A DNA stretch of 64,000 bases from contig CALPCJ010000007.1 in NCBI GenBank assembly GCA_943192975.1, positions 62,001 to 126,000 of the forward strand, in the 5' to 3' direction. The DNA comes from Senimuribacter intestinalis. Its GTDB lineage: Bacteria; Bacillota; Clostridia; Peptostreptococcales; Anaerovoracaceae. The notes below the pieces were generated by a model, which worked only from the letters and a program-made list of their open reading frames with translations, had not been told where the DNA came from and did not search any database. The position numbers and the translations under genes are program-made. This document shows, one piece after another, positions 58,119 through 64,000 of this stretch. Numbering within the stretch: the first letter of the stretch is position 1; each line of letters begins with the position of its first letter.

Positions 58119-59396
58119 TCAATTTTTCAAAGCAGTAATGGGTACAACATATACACCATCTTCCCTTTGATATGCTGCATTTGACATACCGCATATCACG
58201 CACAAAATTGCAGGCAGTTTCCCTTTGGGCTCTTTTTCAATATCTTTTTTAAGGCGAAGTAAGGCTTCTGCTGCTGCTTCTATCTGATTGGCACCCAGCT
58301 TAATCTCAAAAGCACTCCACTTTCCATCAGGCATTTCAACAACAGCGTCAATTTCGCCGCCTCTATAATCCTGATAATGATAGAGCTTTCCGCCAAAAGA
58401 CTCCGCATAAATCTTTAAATCCCGCTCGCATAGAGACTCAAAGAGAAATCCCAACGTCTCTAAATCGCCGAGAAGTCTTTCCGGTGTAGCTTTCAGCAAA
58501 GCACACGCTAAGGAAGGGTCCGAAAAATGCCTCTTCACCGCCTGTTTTACACGAACAGAGGAGCGAATTTCAGTTGAAAACGGAGGCTGATTATCAGTAA
58601 TAAACAGTCTTGCAAAAATATCCAGATATTCTTTTACCGTTTCGATATCAATATCCTCATCATCTATTTCTTTCATATCATTTTTTAAGGTTTTATTTGT
58701 AACAGTTGTGCTCTCATTTCGGGCAAGGGAGCGCAGCAGTTTCTCCATTTTAACAGTATTTCGCTTTACCCCATCTATGCGATATACGTCATCTTCAATG
58801 ACCGCGCTTAAATATTCCTCAGGTATGATTGCTGCCTGCTCCTGTGATAATCCCAAACTACCCGGCCATCCTCCACGAATGATATAGAAAATCAATTTTC
58901 GCAAATCCACGTTTCCTGTCATTACAGCTTGGAAGTCACCCTTACAGAGTTTCTCCAAGGAAACTTCTCCTGAAGAATCACCCGACTCATACAGCGACAT
59001 CGGACGCATTCGCAATCTCGCAATTCGCCCTGCCCCACTATGCAGAATCCCTTTGTGATTAGGCGTCGCTGAACCGGTCAAAATAAATTGCCCCTTTTCC
59101 CCCGTCTGATCCACCTTATATCTAACTGCGTCCCATATAGGCGGCACTTCTTGCCATTCATCAACAAGTCTAGGTGTTTCCCCCTCTAAAACCAACTCCG
59201 GCGATAACTCTGCCAATTTCCTGTTCTGAAAATTACCTTCCGGATTGCCAATTAAAATTTCACTATTGCTATGAAAAGAAGACGTCCAAGTCTTCCCGCA
59301 CCATTTAGGTCCTTCTACGCATACCGCTCCGAAAACTTGCAGATATTCTTCAATGGTTTTATCAATGATTCTCGGCATATAATATTTCTTGTCCAT
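58119..59396 (-). CDS. AAA ATPase with C-terminal DUF4143 nuclease-like domain
   Basis: 425 residues from ATG 59396 (AGAGGTGA upstream; ten earlier codons excluded). N-terminal AAA_14 ATPase: Walker A GPKWCGKTWT (about 39-48), Walker B RLVDEWQEVP, sensor LTGSATP. The C-terminal DUF4143 domain has a PD-(D/E)XK-like core (GGEIDAVVEMPDGKWSAFEIKLG). Such proteins are widespread, variable in number and of unclear function, perhaps mobile-element or defence related. Confidence 0.9.
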   Translation of the reverse strand: MDKKYYMPRIIDKTIEEYLQVFGAVCVEGPKWCGKTWTSSFHSNSEILIGNPEGNFQNRKLAELSPELVLEGETPRLVDEWQEVPPIWDAVRYKVDQTGEKGQFILTGSATPNHKGILHSGAGRIARLRMRPMSLYESGDSSGEVSLEKLCKGDFQAVMTGNVDLRKLIFYIIRGGWPGSLGLSQEQAAIIPEEYLSAVIEDDVYRIDGVKRNTVKMEKLLRSLARNESTTVTNKTLKNDMKEIDDEDIDIETVKEYLDIFARLFITDNQPPFSTEIRSSVRVKQAVKRHFSDPSLACALLKATPERLLGDLETLGFLFESLCERDLKIYAESFGGKLYHYQDYRGGEIDAVVEMPDGKWSAFEIKLGANQIEAAAEALLRLKKDIEKEPKGKLPAILCVICGMSNAAYQREDGVYVVPITALKN

Positions 59397-59507
59397 GCTC
59401 TCACCTCTACCATTATTGTACCCCAATCCGATAGATTTTACAACCTTATTCCTATTTATTTTATTTTTTCAACCCGATTGATTTCACATTTTCAACCATA
59501 CTAATTT

Positions 59508-59549
59508 TAAAAAAACAACCGGATTCCTGCAAGGTCGCCGGTTGTTTTC
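59508..59549 (-). terminator. Terminator of the DUF58-transglutaminase-pepT operon
   Basis: Stem AACAACCGG / CCGGTTGTT, 15-nt loop, then TTTTTAAAA on the minus strand. Confidence 0.82.
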
Positions 59550-59566
59550 TATTTATATTCTACCTC

Positions 59567-60784
59567 TTATCTCTCCGCATACTTTCCGATAATCGCCAGT
59601 ATCAATTCCGCGGTTTTCTCCATATGGTCGATATTGGCAACCTCGGTCACGGAGTGGTGATTCCAAGAGCCGGTTCCAAGGTTCGGGCAAGGCACGCCTT
59701 TGAAAGAAAGCTCCGCACCGTCTGTACCGCCGCGAATAGCCGGCACACGAGGTGTAATGCCAAGCTCAGCAATCGCTTCTTTAGCGTAGTCAATCAAGTG
59801 CATGTGAGGTCTTACCATCTCCGTCATGTTGCGGTAGCCGTCGGTCACTTCTGCAGTCACTGTGCCATCACCGTACTTAAAGTTGAGCAGTTCCGCCACT
59901 TTGCGCACTGTATCTTTTCTCTTTGCAAACTTTTCAGCATCGTGTTCTCTGATGATATAGCGCAAGGTCGCGGTACTGCAATCGCCGTCCATGTGCATGA
60001 GGTGATAAAATCCCTCGTAGTTTTCCGTGTGCTCCGGTCTTTCAAACGGCGGCAGCATAGCGTTAAACTCCATAGCAATGAGCATGGCGTTCTTCATTTT
60101 GTCCTTAGCTTCTCCCGGATGGGTTTCTACACCCTGCACGGTGATTTTGGCAGAAGCGCCGTTGAAATTCTCATATTCGATATCGCCAAGATCTGCCCCG
60201 TCCACCGTGTAAGCAAACTCTGCGCCGAATGCTTCCACATTGAAGTTGTCCTGACTTGTGCCGATTTCCTCATCAGGCGTAAAAGAGAATGCAATCTTGC
60301 CGTGTTTCGTCTCAGGGTGAGCCGTAAGATATTCCAGTGCCGTCATAATTTCTGCAACGCCGGCTTTATCATCACCGCCCAGCAGGGTAGTTCCGTCAGT
60401 TACAATCAGACTGCATCCTTCAGCATTTCGCAGATTTTCATCGGTTTTCGGATCCAGCACAGCCCCTGATTCCAGAGTAATTATACCGCCATCGTAGTTT
60501 TCAATGACGCGAGGCATTTTTACCGGTGATGGATGAGCGTCAGCCGTGTCCATATGCGCAATAAAACCGATGGTCGGCACATTTTTATCCAAATTTGACG
60601 GAATACTGCCATAAATATATCCCATATCATCAAGACGCACATCAGCAATGCCAAAGTCCTTCAACTCATCTACCAGTGCCTGCGCAAAATCCTTCTGTCC
60701 CGGCGTGCTCGGCACCGTACCGGTCCCCTCCAGCGACTGGGTGTTCATCATCACATACTTCAAAAATCTTTCCTGTAGTTTCAT
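59567..60784 (-). CDS. pepT: Peptidase T (tripeptide aminopeptidase, M20B)
   Basis: 405 residues from ATG 60784 (AGGAGG 6 nt upstream). Metal-ligand motifs in order: FIAHMDTAD, LLGGDDKAG, FTPDEEIG, TVDGAD, and the final His in GSWNHHSVTE. RGGTDGAELSF carries the substrate-binding Arg. It releases the N-terminal residue of tripeptides in the cytoplasm. Ten nt after the transglutaminase stop, same operon, functionally unrelated as far as visible. Confidence 0.96.
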   Translation of the reverse strand: MKLQERFLKYVMMNTQSLEGTGTVPSTPGQKDFAQALVDELKDFGIADVRLDDMGYIYGSIPSNLDKNVPTIGFIAHMDTADAHPSPVKMPRVIENYDGGIITLESGAVLDPKTDENLRNAEGCSLIVTDGTTLLGGDDKAGVAEIMTALEYLTAHPETKHGKIAFSFTPDEEIGTSQDNFNVEAFGAEFAYTVDGADLGDIEYENFNGASAKITVQGVETHPGEAKDKMKNAMLIAMEFNAMLPPFERPEHTENYEGFYHLMHMDGDCSTATLRYIIREHDAEKFAKRKDTVRKVAELLNFKYGDGTVTAEVTDGYRNMTEMVRPHMHLIDYAKEAIAELGITPRVPAIRGGTDGAELSFKGVPCPNLGTGSWNHHSVTEVANIDHMEKTAELILAIIGKYAER

Positions 60785-60794
60785 CCTTTTCCTC

Positions 60795-62975
60795 CTATAA
60801 AATCTTTTTATTTTTCTTTGCCCAGGCAGCAATTTTCCTGTAAAGCTGTCTGACCGCTTCTTCCTCTTCTTCGCTTACTGGCGTATTTCCAAAAGCTGCC
60901 CTGCTGACGATTTCCGTCGCCCGCTGCGCTTCCTCCTCGCTGACTTCCGCTACCGCTATCGCCAATTTCTGCGCAAAATCCTCTTCACTGCCGTCATAAC
61001 CGGAAAGTACTCCCGCACCCTGCAGTTTTTCCAGCATTTTCGCAAATGCCTTTCGGCAGTTCATTTTCTCAAGAGAGCGCAAATATATTTTTCTTCCTAA
61101 AACTCCTGACGCAGCAATCATCGCCGCTAACAGTGCAACAAGACTTCTGCCAAGAGGCGTGCTTCCTGCCTCTTGGTCCCCGCTCGGATTTTGATTCTGT
61201 TCCTGCCGATTGTCTTTCTCCGAGCCGTCCTGTGAATCAGGTTTATCACTGCTTTCCGGTTCCTTCTGTTCACGGCCTGCGCCCTCAGAATCCTGCTGAC
61301 CGGCTCCTGTGCCCTCGGCTTCTTCATCAGCAGGCGTTACTTCAACCGGCGTCCAGCCCAGTTCTTTGTCGAAAATCTCCGGCCATGCGTGAGCCTCCTC
61401 ATCGGTAACGACTGCATAATACATTCCATCTTCTTTTTTCACAAAATCCGATGGTCTCACCGCAAATCCCATGGCATAACGGGCAGGCACACCATACATA
61501 CGATAAAGCAGCGTCGCCGCCGAAGCAAAATGCTGGCAGTATCCTCGCTGGCTTTCAAAAAGAAAATATTCTATCGGCTCACGCCCCAACGGAATTCTTC
61601 CCGGAGACTGCGTATATGTACCGTGAGTCAGCAGATAATTTTTGATAAAGGCTGTAATATCCGCTTCCCCTTTCATAGGATTCTCCTGCTGCAGGCTGCT
61701 CAGCTTTGGAAGACTCTTCCTGTTCACCTGTGTGTAGGCACGCTGCGCCGCATCTGCGTATTTCCTATGCAGACTGCGCTCTCTTTCAAAGAGAAGATTT
61801 TGCCGCTGGCTATATATATTATCGTCATTTTCATCAAATCCCACAACAAAGCGAGAAGTCACTATCGCATCCCAATCCGGCTCCATATCCTTTTTCTCAA
61901 AATATGCATAGCCCTCTTCCCCGGCTTGCAGCACGTGGTTCTCCCAGGATGCATTGTGCCACTGACCATAGTAAATCCCGTAAGACGGCGAGTCCTGATC
62001 TGCACGTCTTACGTAGAGAATCCGTTCCTTCTCTGCGCCTGCACGGTTCACGTCGTAATACATATTAATAAAACGATTTACCGTATCGGCTCTGCTATCT
62101 ATCTCATTCAAAATCTCCCTGTCCGCAGCAGGGAGCCAAGTTCCGTTGCTATATGTACCTCCGCTGAAATCCCGCAGATAGATGGTCTCCGTCGGCTTTT
62201 CCTCAGCACGGACTTCCATGACCACCGTGTCTGATGTGTACAGATTTCCTCTGTTAATTCTCCGCACGTTCTGCCGGTTTTTCACAGTAATTGTAATTTC
62301 ACTCTCAATCTGCTGCAAAGTCGGGTCAATTGCTTCCGCCCAGCGATACAAAAAACCATCGCCGCTCCCTGCGATTCCATAGGAAACCAGCAGCAAAACA
62401 GCCAGCATCCCTGCCGTAATACCTCCGGCTTTTCGCATCACCTTTGGACTTCCTTCTGCCTTTTCTCCAAAGTGAACCACTGCAAAAAGCACCTGATACA
62501 CTCCCAGCAAAATAATACAGAGCCAGCCAGGGTCGATTCCCGTAATAGGCACGCTGAGCAGAAGCGCCATGGACAGCCCCCACATGATAAAATGCCAGCC
62601 CAAAACGCACTCTGTCAAAAACAGCAATACAGAAAGTCCGCCAAAGACGCAGACCAAAAATCCGGTCATGTCGTACATGTACCAGTAAAGCCTACCCTCT
62701 ATACAGCCGAGAAAATATGGGAACATTTGAATTTGTGCTAAAATCCAGTCGTCCCAAATGAGAACACACCCTGCAAAAAGCACAGCGGCTGCAACAGGCA
62801 GCGCTTTCGCCTTAATCCCGTAAATGCTCCAAAATAGCAGGCATGGCGCAGCCGCCGCAAAGAGAACCAGCTGCCTTTGGCAAATTAAGTCCTCTATGTC
62901 AAACACATAAGTTAATATTCCCAAGATTCCAATCAAGAGAAGAATCAGATGGAAAACGGTATTTCTATTTTTCAT
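60795..62975 (-). CDS. Membrane transglutaminase-like protein (DUF3488/DUF4129 architecture)
   Basis: 726 residues from ATG 62975 (GGGAGGG upstream), overlapping the DUF58 gene by 11 nt. About six to seven N-terminal helices (to about 210), an external region, a transglutaminase-core domain with Cys in RGYCQHFASAATLLYRMYGV (about 480), His in DEEAHAWPEIFD and Asp in VTPADEE. Then a Ser/Gln/Glu/Asp-rich linker, another helix (about 605-625) and a cytoplasmic tail. The catalytic triad is complete. DUF58-transglutaminase pairs are common in Firmicutes and Actinobacteria and usually also have a MoxR ATPase gene upstream; function unclear. Confidence 0.9.
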   Translation of the reverse strand: MKNRNTVFHLILLLIGILGILTYVFDIEDLICQRQLVLFAAAAPCLLFWSIYGIKAKALPVAAAVLFAGCVLIWDDWILAQIQMFPYFLGCIEGRLYWYMYDMTGFLVCVFGGLSVLLFLTECVLGWHFIMWGLSMALLLSVPITGIDPGWLCIILLGVYQVLFAVVHFGEKAEGSPKVMRKAGGITAGMLAVLLLVSYGIAGSGDGFLYRWAEAIDPTLQQIESEITITVKNRQNVRRINRGNLYTSDTVVMEVRAEEKPTETIYLRDFSGGTYSNGTWLPAADREILNEIDSRADTVNRFINMYYDVNRAGAEKERILYVRRADQDSPSYGIYYGQWHNASWENHVLQAGEEGYAYFEKKDMEPDWDAIVTSRFVVGFDENDDNIYSQRQNLLFERERSLHRKYADAAQRAYTQVNRKSLPKLSSLQQENPMKGEADITAFIKNYLLTHGTYTQSPGRIPLGREPIEYFLFESQRGYCQHFASAATLLYRMYGVPARYAMGFAVRPSDFVKKEDGMYYAVVTDEEAHAWPEIFDKELGWTPVEVTPADEEAEGTGAGQQDSEGAGREQKEPESSDKPDSQDGSEKDNRQEQNQNPSGDQEAGSTPLGRSLVALLAAMIAASGVLGRKIYLRSLEKMNCRKAFAKMLEKLQGAGVLSGYDGSEEDFAQKLAIAVAEVSEEEAQRATEIVSRAAFGNTPVSEEEEEAVRQLYRKIAAWAKKNKKIL

Positions 62976-64000
62976 CAAATCCCTCCCCGATATAAACGGT
63001 CTGCGCCAGCTGTTCGCTGAGCTTTTCCGCCTCAAAAACCGCAACCCTTTTCTTTCCATAGAAAAGATTCAGCTCTAAATCCAGACAAAATCCTTTTGCA
63101 CAAGCCGCCTCATCGCCGGCTGTCAATCCATTAAACCGGTCTTCTTCACGGTAAAGTCTGCATAAAAGCAGGTCGATTTCCCTCTCAGAATCAATCTTAG
63201 CGCTCTGCAGCGTGTTGTTCTCACACCGCCAGCACACTCTTAGAGACCTTCCCACCGCCAAGAGTCCGGCAACTACCCCATACAGCACCTGATAAAAGGC
63301 ACTGATTTTTTCCGGTTCATACTCGTCACACCCGGCTAAATCCAGAAACAGTTCACTGCATGCGTCACTGATTTCACGATATTCCTTTACGAAGAGATTA
63401 TCTGAACGAACACTCTGCTTCCATGCGATATCCCTGGCTCTGTCGCCCTGCTGATATTCGCGAATCTGAAAAAGTTCCCGCTCTGTCTCTTCCTCCGCTG
63501 CGCTGCTCCCTTCAAGGCAAATACGCAGCACATGTTTTGGCGGAAGTACTGCGATTTCTATAGATGTCTTCTGCGCAAAGCGCCTTCTGAAAAGTCCCAA
63601 ATAATCCCAAAGATACGCCTTTTTTATGGTTACATCTAAAAGACCGCAAAGTTCCGCACGAGCCGGCAGTTTCAGCAGCAGCGCCTCCTTTGTATCTAAG
63701 GAAATACTCCGGCTTTCCTTTCTCCTGCGGCAACTCTTATCTCGCCTCATCTTTTTGGACGCCGTCTGATTTCTGCGATATCCCCACTGCCATTTCAGCT
63801 GCGCCTTTGTCACTGGCAGCACGCCGGTATTTTCCACTGTCACAGAGCAAAGGGCATCCTTTTCTGTATGAAGCCGCAGGTTCTGCAGTGACTCCGCGCT
63901 CAGTTGCACACGACTTCGCAAATACCAACTGAGAGGATACATGGCAAGAAATAACATCGTTTCCGCTGCTGCCAGCACCATGATGTGCGCTGCATGGAAA
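62965..64000 (-). CDS. DUF58 domain protein (partial, 5' end outside window)
   Basis: The frame is open through the right window edge and the first visible methionine (63981) lies inside a hydrophobic segment, so the start is probably beyond 64000. Visible part about 345 residues: one or two N-terminal membrane helices, a beta domain, then the DUF58 signature FQIREYQQGDRARDIAWKQS and VKEYREIS (about 185-215) with a von Willebrand A-like fold (LFLDLAGCDEYEP). Stop at 62965 overlaps the transglutaminase gene. Confidence 0.88.
   Translation of the reverse strand, partial: FHAAHIMVLAAAETMLFLAMYPLSWYLRSRVQLSAESLQNLRLHTEKDALCSVTVENTGVLPVTKAQLKWQWGYRRNQTASKKMRRDKSCRRRKESRSISLDTKEALLLKLPARAELCGLLDVTIKKAYLWDYLGLFRRRFAQKTSIEIAVLPPKHVLRICLEGSSAAEEETERELFQIREYQQGDRARDIAWKQSVRSDNLFVKEYREISDACSELFLDLAGCDEYEPEKISAFYQVLYGVVAGLLAVGRSLRVCWRCENNTLQSAKIDSEREIDLLLCRLYREEDRFNGLTAGDEAACAKGFCLDLELNLFYGKKRVAVFEAEKLSEQLAQTVYIGEGFDEK

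Noticed and set aside
59430..59520. TTTCAACC-like repeats between the DUF4143 and pepT genes as a fifth array
   Set aside because: Copies are few, all in one orientation and irregularly spaced (about 23-29 nt), so they lack the alternating geometry of arrays A-D.

Overview
The window looks like the chromosome of a moderately low-GC, spore-forming anaerobe of the Clostridia. The reasons are strong AGGAGG ribosome sites throughout, a Firmicutes-type S10-spc-alpha ribosomal operon with zinc-type S14, a SpoIIQ-like gene behind a sigma-F-like promoter, ECF vitamin transporters and many peptidases. Family XIII/Anaerovoracaceae-like lineages are a guess. No tRNA, rRNA, CRISPR array, prophage or insertion sequence was seen.

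Layout. 1-1540: an extracytoplasmic sigma factor and its membrane anti-sigma partner (cut by the window edge), with an ECF-type autoregulatory promoter and a possible small + strand RNA. 1581-10634: a minus-strand operon behind a cobalamin riboswitch and terminator. It encodes a complete ECF transporter (T, fused A-A', S), then four exported proteins: two alpha/alpha-toroid (prenyltransferase-like) proteins and two proteins with DUF4430/transcobalamin-C-terminal-like domains. This looks like a split bacterial counterpart of intrinsic factor/transcobalamin feeding a dedicated importer, and is the most interesting system in the window. 10743-11837: an Rpn-type nuclease gene. 11866-27964: one long minus-strand ribosomal operon (rpsJ to rplQ, with secY, adk, map, infA and rpoA) from a consensus promoter with a leader of about 285 nt.

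28-45 kb: a SpoVB-like flippase, pseudouridine salvage (psuK, psuG, a nucleoside kinase), a YdbC/PC4 protein, a phosphoesterase, a MATE exporter, exonuclease III, spoIIQ, trmB, the general ECF module (ecfA1, ecfA2, ecfT), a D,D-carboxypeptidase and two tiny genes. 45-52 kb: an ECF S component divergent from a MocR/PdxR regulator (probably vitamin B6), a PD-(D/E)XK-like protein, an ApbE/EetA/EetB-like redox group and aminopeptidase P. 52-64 kb: an MFS transporter with X-Pro dipeptidyl peptidase, a regulator with a catalytically degenerate M32 carboxypeptidase, an AAA/DUF4143 protein, and a DUF58-transglutaminase-pepT operon that runs off the right edge.

Four intergenic regions (about 28.1, 36.2, 47.3 and 55.6 kb) carry an unusual repeat form: a short motif alternating in orientation, with non-repeated spacers. 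At 36.2 kb ten motifs sit 31-32 nt apart. At 28.1 and 47.3 kb a different motif repeats with fixed 20/26-nt spacers (62-nt period). At 55.6 kb CTGACA-type inverted pairs form hairpins. I do not recognise this architecture; it is the second main candidate for something undescribed.
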